Assembly: GCA_010015745.1 (NCBI GenBank)
Contig: ML978158.1
Location: 248,001 to 312,000 of the forward strand
Length of the DNA stretch: 64,000 nt
Reading direction: 5' to 3'
Source: Setomelanomma holmii
Taxonomy: Eukaryota; Ascomycota; Dothideomycetes; Pleosporales; Phaeosphaeriaceae
Below are positions 13,401-22,643 of the stretch, piece after piece. The translations under genes were made by a program, and so were the position numbers. The notes beneath the pieces are model-generated. The model had not been told where the DNA came from. It ran no database searches and worked only from the letters and a program-made list of their open reading frames with translations. Each line of letters opens with the position of its first letter. Within the stretch, counting starts at the first letter, position 1.

Positions 13401-14866
13401 AACTGGAATTTGGCTTGATCAATGAGGGCATCCGGAATCTTCTGTAGCGTGCCTCGATCTTGTGCACTAGCATTCAGGTTAAGTTGTGAGCTTCCGGAGA
13501 CACGCATGGTCATGCTGTGATTTGACATGAGATATTCGGATTGACATAGCAAGCCTCTCATTCGGAAGTCGGAGGCGCGCTCATATGTCTGATTTTGGGG
13601 TATCAATCCAGGTGTTCTTGAAGCCGAGATGTCGATTGGCACTGTCCAGGGTGTGCTGATGAGTATGATATCGCGACCTTTGCACTGTTCTGAAGCATTG
13701 AAGCGGGCGTAAATATGAGTCGAAGTAACGTTGGCGGGATAAGCTCCGCGGCCAACTGCGATGTTCGAAGGAAGAGTCGGATAGAAGATCGATGTGTTTG
13801 ACCAGGTGACACTGCCGGAGTATGCCATGTCAACAGCGGGATGCATGGACAATTCGTACCTGCATCCGTCACCGGACGTCAGCACGAATGTTATCATTGG
13901 TTGAGTGCCATTCAGGGGACCATATCCTTGAACAGTATACACGTCAGAGTAACGCTTGGCTGTCAAGTTCGCGCTCTCCAGCGTCATATTCTGGCACGTA
14001 TAGTCAGATGCGAGAGTAGTAGTCTCCGACTTCCATGATCCAAGTGAGGATACGAGCTTCGGACCGAATTGCGCTGCTTCGGTCGTCGGCCAGAAGGGGA
14101 ATGTAACTGAGGTATCTGCCACCTAAGCTGATGTGGTTACGTTCCTCAGTAAGGCATTGAGTGTCCGGTAGTACGTTTCTCTTGTCGGGATCATGGGTAT
14201 TTGGACATTTGCCTTCGGGGCAACTCTTGCGAAGTCGATGGCTTTCGATACCAGGACTTCCTCAGAAGTGAGCAAGGCCGACGATAGTGGTGAGATTGCC
14301 AGCACTGCGATGATATTGACGATTGCTGGGCATATCAAGGTCTAACTGGTCTTCCCAATCCGCTTTCGCCTGAAGCACACATCGATGAATATAGACCACC
14401 ATGCTCTTGGGGTCTGAAGCAGAGTACCGTATGCATTTGCGCCGCCGGCTGGAGCATTCGCAAGTCGGGCGAATGGCTCGGTTCGCTTGACATCCTCGAA
14501 GAGAATGACTGTCATCTGGGCATAGAGGACAGCAATTAATGTCGGAGTGAAGCGCCATCCAAAGAGAATGGCCGATGAGCCATCATCCGCGCCGATGTCT
14601 TAGTTACGTTTCGAGAATATGCTGAAGTATACGAGTACAGCGCCGAAGCAGAGACTAAGGACATTTGGTAGTACCAGGTAGTACCATCGTAGCGTGAAAG
14701 GGAGCCAGCTCCCCTTGCGAGCAACAGGAGCAGACGCTAACATGGTGAGCCGAGGAGGAACAGTGGTATTGCCGAACGACTTACGACTCGATGGTGTCGC
14801 GTGCGACGCCACATTGATCGGAGTCAGCTCGATAGGAAACACAGGACTTCCGCTGGTCGTGGCCAT
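10457..14866 (-). pseudogene. DUF3433-like multipass membrane protein, frame interrupted by four in-frame stops
   Basis: One continuous reading frame of about 1,450 codons runs from the ATG at 14866 to 10457, broken only by TAA at 14600-14602 and TAG at 14342-14344, 14123-14125 and 12092-12094. All pieces share the same frame, with no frameshift. A 51-nt intron (12739-12789, GTAAGC...TACTAAC...TAG) is also in frame. The chain starts with a Pro/Ser-rich cytosolic segment. It then has several hydrophobic helices (for example around LVLPNVLSLCFGAVLVYFSI, NIIAVLAISPLSSALL and FSLAALFFAISALLGLIF), long Asn/Thr-rich, N-glycosylation-rich segments, and a second set of helices near the C-terminus. 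The motif FEDVKRTEPFARLA and the two-halves layout match DUF3433 proteins as I remember them. Each stop is one C-to-T change from Gln; TAG could also come from Trp. Function is unknown. The gene may be a decayed gene, or may be expressed through editing or readthrough. Confidence 0.7.
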
Positions 14867-15856
14867 AAAGAACGTCGTGAGAGCGTGAGCTTCAAATCAA
14901 ACAATTCCAGCTCTTCTCCATTAACCAAGCACCAGGCCTCCAGATCCCAAAATGACGGCGGGAAAAGTCTAATAATCGGATGCAAAACTCGAGGAACGCT
15001 CACCAACCTCTTAAGCCATCCGCGCCTCATCCCAAGAAGTACCTCAATCCACATCCCCCAAAGATACATTGCGGCACAGCACCGCGGCGCGACTCACGGC
15101 CCCACTACAAATTGCAAACCCATCCGACAGCATGGTCAACTCCAGCGTTTCGAAACCTGAGTGCAATAGCATCGCTACTTAGGCGCCCGGTTGACAGTCG
15201 CAGGTCAATGCAGCGGCTACGATACGCTGCGATTGCGACCCTGCGGTAAGGTGCCGAATCGCATTTTGGCTGAGGTGGAATGAAGCGGCAATTCGCGTCC
15301 GGAAGAAGAGCAGAGGTGCCTGGGTATAGCGATGAGGAGGGAAGTGTTGTTAACTAGGAGTTCGTGGGAAGGTGTAGCCGCTCAAGTTCGCGCACGCGCC
15401 GGTTGAACTCAGCCTCACGCCGCAATGAAGGCGCAGAAACATTGACACCGCTGGCGATCACGACGTCTTCGAACATGTTCTTTTATCGATGTTGGTTTTT
15501 CAAGATCTACTCACAATTCTCAAAAATCCTGAAACATATGTGCAGTTCTGGAAAGCATGTTCCAAGCAAGGAGCTCGAACTGAACTGAGCATCAGCGTGC
15601 ACTTGACGCGAAGGCAATTGAGCAAAACATAGTCATTATGGGTGTAAATACTAAGACTCATGCCAGTCAGGCGTAGATACAGAGGTACTAGGATCCTTCA
15701 CTACCAACGCAAATTGTTCAGCGAGTGTCTCAAAGTTACACGGCGACGCCAACGGCACACCATACCTGCGGTCGATAAACCTCCTCACTTTCAGAACTCA
15801 CCATATTCACAGTACCATGATAACTACATCCTTCTACCACCATCGATCTCTCGGAC
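14867..15856. other. Intergenic region, no gene seen
   Basis: This lies between the 5' end of the DUF3433-like gene and the 3' end of the single-pass membrane gene, both on the minus strand. It presumably contains the promoter of the former. Several ORFs under 120 codons have no recognisable features. Confidence 0.4.
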
Positions 15857-17171
15857 TCATTTCTTGGGCTGCACGCTCACAACTTCCGGACTCCCATGCT
15901 GGTAGCTGCCCTCAAGCTCACTCGAGAACGGCCTGTGGTCTGCAACATACGGTTGCTGCTGTGGCTGCACGTGCTGTGGTTGTGGACTCATGCTCGGGCT
16001 CGGTCCGCCGTATACAGGCTGAGCACCAGGCTGCTGCCACTGCTGGGGAGCGCCGTACGGGCTTTGTGAACCTTGGGATGTGACCGGAGACTGTGGGCCA
16101 GTGGCCGATGCGTAGAATCCGCCCTTCTGCTCTGTCTGTTGCATCGGCGGATAGTATTGAGGTGGAACATTTTGTTGGTCGCCCTGGTAAGTGTTCTGCT
16201 GATATGCGGTTGCGCCAGGAGGAGGGACGCTGCCAGATGCTGGAGCGACGTGCTGATCGTGGCTCTTGTTCTTCTTGCGACGAATGAAGAAGAATGCGCC
16301 AAAGCCAATAAGCGCAAGACCGACAATCGGGCCAACGACGGCGCCGGCAATCCAGGCTTTGCTCTTCTCCTTCTCCGCTGGCGGCGGGATTGGTGTCGGT
16401 GTGGGAGTTGGCGTTGGCGTAGGGGTAGTTGATGGGTTGGGTGATGGAGTCGAGGCAACTGAAGATCCTAGACTCATCTATTAGCGACCATTATACACGA
16501 TGCTTGGAAGGATATCGTACTGGCAGAGGTTGTCGCTACCGCTGCAGCAGGTTGATTTCGGTAGTAAGACCAGTTGAGTGACGAGACACCACAGATGATG
16601 TTGGCCTTTGGACTCGAGTCGCGGTCATTCTCAAACATGAACGCGGTGTTGCAGACCGTAAAAGATCTGTCCGTAGAAGCTGTCCAGATCTGTGTGCTGC
16701 GACTGGTCAGCCAAAGCACTCCATCATACTGTCATCATCTCATGACATACCAAGCACGGGTTACCAAGCTGTTGGTGAGCGAGGTAGTCCCAGTGGCCGT
16801 GACACTATAGATCATGTTTCCGTTGGCACAGCCGATTGGCATATTTGCGCAGCCTGCCCTCGTCGTGGAGCAGCATGCCCATTGATTGCCGGCTTGATAA
16901 TATGTGTTTCCTGCCAATATGATCAGCCTGATATTCAGTTGAATCGCGTCTAGAGATTTTGCATACCAGGGTCGCAGGTCTCGGTTGACCAGATACCGCT
17001 GTAAGACACCCATCCAATGTACTGCAAGTCATTCTGTTTCTTGAGAAGTTCGATATTTGGTCCTGGTGTAATGCGTGCATCCGAAGTAGACACAACAGGT
17101 GACGCGACCAGAGCCGCAAAGCTGCCCGACACGAGCGCCGAACCGATCGTAAGGTGAGCGAGCATGATCAA
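15857..17171 (-). CDS. Secreted-entry single-pass membrane protein with Pro/Gln-rich tail
   Basis: Four exons: 16967-17171, 16751-16910, 16521-16702, 15857-16467, with introns of 56, 48 and 53 nt (GTATGC, GTATGT and GTACGA donors). They total 1,158 nt, giving 385 residues with no frame error. The N-terminus is a hydrophobic signal sequence. A Cys-containing ectodomain follows (CDPGNTYYQ, WACCSTTRAGC and CNTAF segments). A Thr/Pro ladder (TPTPTPTPTP) then leads to one transmembrane helix (AWIAGAVVGPIVGLALIGF) stopped by RRKK. The cytosolic tail of about 150 residues is rich in Pro, Gln, Ser and Tyr. This layout is common among ascomycete cell-surface sensor-like proteins, but I do not recognise a named family. 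An alternative start two codons downstream (17165) would also give a signal peptide. Confidence 0.8.
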
Positions 17172-17988
17172 AGACCACCCGAGGCACGAATACGTTCAGT
17201 TCGCTCACAGCGTCTCTGGTAGGCTCGAAGAGAGATCTTCAAGGAACGAAGGAAATGCGCAGAGATCAACTGTCGCTAAGCTGAAAAGCCCATGGCTAGG
17301 GATTCCCTTTTCATATCGTAACATCCCACTCTCCACATCTGCGCCGACGGTAGGGTTCAACTCAAAGTCGAACCGAGCATACCGGGCAAGATGTGTCCAA
17401 ACGCCCATCGAGGCTTTGCGATGTTCCCACATTGTGCGACGCATCCAATGAGCTGGTTGTTGTGCTGCAGCCAAGCAGAAGCCTTACCGAGAACAACATG
17501 GCACCTCGTAAATTTCGCGAAAGCTGAGGATACGGGCGTGTCGTGGCACTCACGCGGTGGCCGAATGAGGGAATGTGAGTTGTACCTAGTAGCAGCTTGT
17601 ATTGTTGTGGTTTGGTGGCTGGCGGTGGGATCCAGGGCTGAAGAGCTAAGAAATGAGGATGTGCAGGGATAGGCGAAGCCACGGGATGCCTCGCCGGCTA
17701 TGATTCGGATACACATACGTTATGTACTGAAGCCCTGCACAATCTGCGAAAAGCTTTCCATGTAGTGTTGAGCTAATGATATACTGCCGAGACTGGTTCA
17801 GAAGAGAGGCAACCTTGCACAGAAGACCTCTGTGTTTCAAGTCTTAATGCGCGATGTCGGCTGCAGCCCCAGACCATCGGTTGCGATTCCCAATGCCCGG
17901 ATGCATGTGCGGCTGTGTACCAAATGACCTTGTGCGGTACGGCGCGCATGCATGGAGTGCAGGGTCGTCAAAAGACGAATGGCCGAGT
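17172..17988. other. Intergenic region, no gene seen
   Basis: Upstream of the single-pass membrane gene and downstream of the holo-ACP synthase gene, all on the minus strand. Only short overlapping ORFs are present, none with motifs. Presumably promoter and 3' UTR sequence. Confidence 0.4.
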
Positions 17989-18880
17989 TTACTTCGCCAC
18001 GTCCTTGGGCAAAGAGGCTGATAGGCCGGTTTCTTTCGAGTAAAGCAACTTCCACTGTAGCTGCTCTATTGGCGTTGATTCTGCGAATACCTTCTCTTTG
18101 CGTGCAAGTGTCTCCTTCTCCAAGTTGTGGATCCTTTCAATCTGGTCGAGGACAGCATTCCGACGCCGAAGTTCCTGCAAGCGTTCCTCCAGCTTCTGCT
18201 CACCAGTCGCTTCTTGCTTGCCTGGTATACTGTTTCCTATGCCACCCTTACTATCCACAATCTCGAGTTCTCTGATGTGTGGAACAATGGCAATAGCTGT
18301 AGCAAAATCACCGTCGTGACTTATACTGATAGGGCACAATTGTCCGTCGAGTGCGTTCGAGTTTGTAGGTCCGCCTGCCATCTCTCTGATGGTGCTTTGG
18401 TATTCCCTGTGTTGATCGTCGTCGTGGGAGACATGGAGGGCATCCAAGATTAGACCTTGGGGTGCTGCTGATTGGGATCCATCTCGGCGATGATCAGGAC
18501 CATACGAGTCTAATATACCCCTCGTGAGCACCATGAGACCCTGGAAGCCTCGGGAGGAGGGTTCGAAATGGTCGCAAGCCTTGCGCATTGCTTCCTTCGC
18601 TGCAAACCTGAACTACTGTCAACGATGCCTGGGAAGACAAGCGCGCTACATACCTCCCAGCCAAAAATTGCGAGGCATCACCAAGCCTCGAGCGAATGGA
18701 TTCCTGTGGTCCAAAACGACTCCAGAAGTAATCGCGCTCCGGCTCTGTTAGGAGCTTCCGCACGAACCTGTGCAAGAAAAGCCGGCCATTATGCTCGCGC
18801 GCGAGCATGCGCCGGACTCGCGCAACATTGCAGATATCTGTACCAACATTGAATGCGTGCGGAAATGGTCGAGGTGGCAT
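17989..18880 (-). CDS. PPT2: Holo-[acyl-carrier-protein] synthase (AcpS-type phosphopantetheinyl transferase)
   Basis: Two exons (18654-18880, 17989-18607) flank a 46-nt intron and give 281 residues. The spliced product has both AcpS signatures: GTDICNVARV near residue 12 (metal-binding Asp) and LAGRFAAKEAMRKA, formed exactly across the splice junction (Glu of the KEA motif). The strand SISHDGDFATAI closes the domain. AcpS moves 4'-phosphopantetheine from CoA to a serine of an acyl carrier protein. In fungi the stand-alone AcpS form is thought to serve the mitochondrial ACP, hence the PPT2-type call. Unusually, about 75 residues follow the domain, rich in Glu, Lys, Arg and Leu and predicted to form a coiled coil (QKLEERLQELRRRN). 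No clear mitochondrial presequence is visible at the N-terminus. Confidence 0.85.
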
Positions 18881-19017
18881 GTAGATGGTAGGAGATTAGC
18901 ACAAAGAGTGTTGCATGTGGCGCATTAATGCCAAGTCTAACTCTTGGCAACCCATCTGCATACCAAAAAGCAGGCTCTGAGCCCCTCTTTCGATGACATA
19001 GAGAAAACTATGCGGCC

Positions 19018-19022
19018 AAAAA
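19018..19022 (-). terminator. RNA polymerase III T-run terminator
   Basis: Five consecutive T residues on the minus strand follow directly after the discriminator base of tRNA-Ser. This is the expected Pol III stop signal. Confidence 0.75.
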
Positions 19023-19103
19023 CGACGTGGGCAGGACTCGAACCTGCGCTCCCGAAGGAACAAGATTTCTAGTCTTGCGCGATAACCACTCCGCCACCAC
19101 GCC
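19023..19103 (-). tRNA. tRNA-Ser (anticodon AGA)
   Basis: An 81-nt tRNA without an intron. The acceptor stem GGCGTGG pairs with CCACGTC (one G-U). The D arm starts GCGGAGTGG. The anticodon stem CAAGA/TCTTG encloses the loop CTAGAAA, so the anticodon is AGA (codon UCU and, after A34-to-inosine, UCC/UCA). A long variable arm (TTCCTTCGGGAGC region) identifies the class II serine type. The T arm is GCAGG-TTCGAGT-CCTGC and the discriminator is G. Internal A and B boxes are intact. Confidence 0.95.
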
Positions 19104-20411
19104 TGGGCTATTGAGCAAAGTTGCTCTCAATCGAGTGATTGGAACTTTGATGAAAGACGACACGTTTAAATCAAATATATCGAGTTCACGAGGACAGTCG
19201 GCATGCGGTGGCGGGGTCGGAGACAGCTGTTGTGGGGCACCCAGCATCGTGGTCGACAATTCTGGATCAGTTGGGACTTGGGTGTCCTTAGCCCAAACTA
19301 ATGCATCAATCGATCCATGGCACCTGTGCTTCGAATGAGCGAAGATGGTAGAGCGGGTTATGCATCGTGAGCCAAAAATACCGCTGTGGTTGCACACCAG
19401 CGGTCGGGTCTCTCCAGCGCTGATGACGAAGTCTGACAATTATCCGCGCTCTCGTACCAAGCTATGCCCCGCCTCGAGTCCGGGCTGCATTGGGCTTGAG
19501 AATCCTCAAAGACATTTCTTTGCTTCTTCTCGCTCAAGTGCAACGGCCTGCACCCTGGAATTACTCTGACACCTCAGGACGGCACTCACGTGCTGAACGC
19601 CATAACACCGCCTGGAATTCTTCAGAAGGCTTTTGAGAACCACTCAGCGACGATGAAATACGCCAAGGACATCCGGCCTGTACTTCGGTGACTTCGGTGG
19701 CGGGTTGGGAATTCCTGAAGCAAAGCAGGACTCGATCATGGAGTTTAGCGAACCCAGTCATGTCTGCTGCACTCTGCTTGGTTCTAGCGCAGGGCTGACC
19801 AGTAGGCCGGCACTGCGTTCGTCCTCCCACTCCAAGGACGTCATCACATCTCTCGGACTTCGAGCTGAAGCATCGTGGGATAGACCCCGACGCTACCAAA
19901 TCGAGCAGCCATCAGCCTCGCTGACCGCCTCCTGATTGGCCCCTCTCTTCTTTGGCCATATTGCTTCCCGACGCCAGCGACCACGGGCACTGCTGACTAC
20001 AGTCCTTTGCATGGCCTGTCCCAGCGCCCGAGAAGAGAAAGTAGCGAGTGAGGTGAGCAGCTATACACAACAATGCGGCGAAAGCGTAGTGGTAGGGGGC
20101 CCCTTGTGGAAACCCGTCCCGCAGACTCGCTGCGGCCTCGCGGTTTTGCGGATGGTCATGCAGCCCTGCATGCCCGAAGCTGTGGGTGGTGCGCACTCGG
20201 TGTTGGTCAAGCAGGTTGACATATAATTACAGGAGATCCTTTCATTCAGATGAGTGAATTTTGGTTCGTGAGGTTTGTGACCTGGTATTTGAGCTGATAT
20301 CTTTGGATGAGGTTGCAAATTCGCGGAGTCGTTCCTGCTGTTCACTTCATCGCGCCTTCTCTTAAAGCAATCACCAAGCATCAAACCTACCTCCAATCGC
20401 CACATCCAGTC
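19104..20411. other. Intergenic region, no gene seen
   Basis: Between tRNA-Ser and the gag-like gene. ORFs up to about 143 codons overlap the tRNA or run antisense and have no motif. The 3' part presumably holds the promoter of the gene starting at 20412. Confidence 0.4.
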
Positions 20412-22406
20412 ATGCCTCAGCTCACGTCACCTCGCCTCCCCGGAGTACCTCTCCTTCAAGCACAACCTTCGGGCTCAGAGTACTCGAGATGGAGGCGGCA
20501 CATGAAATTCGCCCTTGAAGCGAAAAATTCATGGAAGTATTGCAATGGACGATGTCGAATGCCCATGCCAGAAGTTGGAGCGACTGCGTCAAATGGGTCG
20601 ACCACAAACCTCGAACCAAACCTGCTTGAGGAAAGAAGAGAATGGGTTCGCCATGATCGAGAGGTCAAGCTTGACATCTTTCTCTCGCTAGCTGAAGAGG
20701 TAATGCAGGAGGTATTCGACGTTGGCCCACCCTTACCACCCTCAAGCTTGAGTGCACAGGAGATGCTGGAAACACTAGATGAGAGATTTGCGAACTTCAA
20801 CTTCGAGTCGTACCATCACGCATTTTGCCACTTCCTGAACCTGCACATCGACCAATATGCGTCCATAGAGGACTTCAACAAAGAGTTTCTAGCAACACTA
20901 GAAGATCTCCTCGATCATGGGCAGCCGCTATCGAACACGCAAGCTTGCAGCGCATACTTCTCGAAGCTACGTTGCATGCAGAACCCTTGGGTTGCGAAGA
21001 AGTTGGTGGACTGGGACGCGGAGCCCAAAGGCTTCGATTGCGCAGAATTGCTAAAGGAGTCACCTTCGTGGTCTATCATTCGGCCGCTTGTAACCAAAGC
21101 TTCGCAGAACTTTCACACCGAGTCGATACCAGAGGAGTACCTCGAAGATAGCTTAGCGTCTGATAGCGACGCACTGTCGGAAGTTTTAGATGCCTCCGCA
21201 GTCTCAAGCATTTCGTCACACTCACGGCAAGCATCCAACACCACTGTACAGACGGAGCAGTCGCAAGATCGTGTCTCACAACGACATATATCCCTCATTA
21301 CAGCACATTCCCAGGAAATTACAGTCCATGCCTCGTCAGAGGATATCGCAGAGATTGACCGTCAAACATTCCGAAAGGAGCTTGAGAAACTGCCGGAGTC
21401 TGCAATACCCGAGCGAGGTAGTTCGAAGAATCAAGTGCCTGGAACCTCGCTTCTCGAAGCAGATGGACAACTTCCAGAATGGCTTGTCATGAAGAAGAGC
21501 GTGGCACGCCGACCACCACCGCCTCACGATCGACCACTGCCACCACTACCCCCTCAAGCACAGCAAGCCACGACTGACGAGACCCGATCACGATCCGCAT
21601 CACCACAGCCTCTCGTGTCACCTTCAACAAACTCGTCAAAGATCAGCCTCACAGCTCCGACACAACAAGCGAAACCACCAACACTTCGACTCGAAACAAC
21701 CCATCCAACACTTCGCCCGATAACACCACAACCACCGCTTGACCTCCACCCCGCCCTACGAGCATTCACCTCATCATCAACAGATCGTCTGACCGACCCA
21801 TCCATACCGTTAGAGACGGGATATAACGCCCAACGTCGCCCCTCAACCTCCACCCCAAACCTCGCCATCCCCTGGCCCTCAACACCCGACCTCCCCCCAC
21901 AGCGCCCACACTCCTCCCGCGCCGCGCTCCCATTCACACAAGCGCCGAATCCCATGCCCTCTCAAGCACAGGCATCACCTGCGACGCCCCCGCATCATCG
22001 AGAACGGCACGATGATGAAGCTGAAAGTACAGAAGATGCACTGTATACATCAGTATCAAATGCCAGCGAAATATCCCTTCCTCTCCAAGGCACACGCGAC
22101 TCCGCCTGGGACTACCTGTACGAAAGTAAAGGCGGATACTTGATCACGCGGGAACGGAGCGTGTCGCCAATCTCGGAGACACAGCTGCGAACACGTACGC
22201 CGATGCTCGAAGACACGATTGTGTCCAAGGCTTCGAGTCTGGACTTTGTTGCGCGGCTTAGTGGGGATAGTTTAGTGGAGGGGAGTGCGAGTGGTCAGGA
22301 GTACGGGAAGGGTAGGGGTCATCGGAAGAAGAAGAGTTGGAGTGTGAATGTTGGCGTGAACTTGGCGCGGTTTAGTGCTGGGAAGGGGGTGAGGGAGACT
22401 ATTTGA
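20412..22406 (+). CDS. Host protein with a Copia-type gag-like N-terminal domain
   Basis: An uninterrupted 664-residue protein. The start at 20412 has G at -3; an upstream in-frame ATG at 20307 has T at -3 and is less likely. Residues about 20-230 resemble the gag/UBN2 region of Ty1-Copia elements: an opening Trp-rich stretch (YSRWRRHMKFALEAKNSWKY), a helix-rich block with regularly spaced Leu/Trp, then LETLDERFANFN, EDFNKEFLATLEDLL and YFSKLRCM-type segments. There is no CCHC zinc knuckle, protease, integrase or reverse transcriptase here or in the flanks, and no LTRs. The rest is Ser/Pro/Thr-rich and disordered, with polyproline (RRPPPPHDRPLPPLPP). The family link is a judgement from pattern, not a search. 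A domesticated gag used for another role is the attractive reading; its function is unknown. Confidence 0.7.
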   Translation: MPQLTSPRLPGVPLLQAQPSGSEYSRWRRHMKFALEAKNSWKYCNGRCRMPMPEVGATASNGSTTNLEPNLLEERREWVRHDREVKLDIFLSLAEEVMQEVFDVGPPLPPSSLSAQEMLETLDERFANFNFESYHHAFCHFLNLHIDQYASIEDFNKEFLATLEDLLDHGQPLSNTQACSAYFSKLRCMQNPWVAKKLVDWDAEPKGFDCAELLKESPSWSIIRPLVTKASQNFHTESIPEEYLEDSLASDSDALSEVLDASAVSSISSHSRQASNTTVQTEQSQDRVSQRHISLITAHSQEITVHASSEDIAEIDRQTFRKELEKLPESAIPERGSSKNQVPGTSLLEADGQLPEWLVMKKSVARRPPPPHDRPLPPLPPQAQQATTDETRSRSASPQPLVSPSTNSSKISLTAPTQQAKPPTLRLETTHPTLRPITPQPPLDLHPALRAFTSSSTDRLTDPSIPLETGYNAQRRPSTSTPNLAIPWPSTPDLPPQRPHSSRAALPFTQAPNPMPSQAQASPATPPHHRERHDDEAESTEDALYTSVSNASEISLPLQGTRDSAWDYLYESKGGYLITRERSVSPISETQLRTRTPMLEDTIVSKASSLDFVARLSGDSLVEGSASGQEYGKGRGHRKKKSWSVNVGVNLARFSAGKGVRETI

Positions 22407-22408
22407 TC

Positions 22409-22427
22409 GTTTGTTTGTTTGTTTGTT
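22409..22427 (+). repeat. (GTTT)n microsatellite
   Basis: GTTT is repeated almost five times just after the stop codon of the gag-like gene, so it would sit in its 3' UTR. Confidence 0.9.
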
Positions 22428-22643
22428 CTTCAGTTGCACATATACCCATATCAGTCTATCGTTAAAAGCTTCGCTATCACGCATTTTCGAAATGTCTGGA
22501 GCACTTTGAATCTGATTCCGACCTGTGATTGAAGGTGGGTTGATCGATTGCTACATCGAGGTGCTTTTGATGCATTCATGACCTGCTCGCTTGCATAACG
22601 CCGTGTACTCGTAACATGCCATCATCGCCTAAACCGCAGCCGT

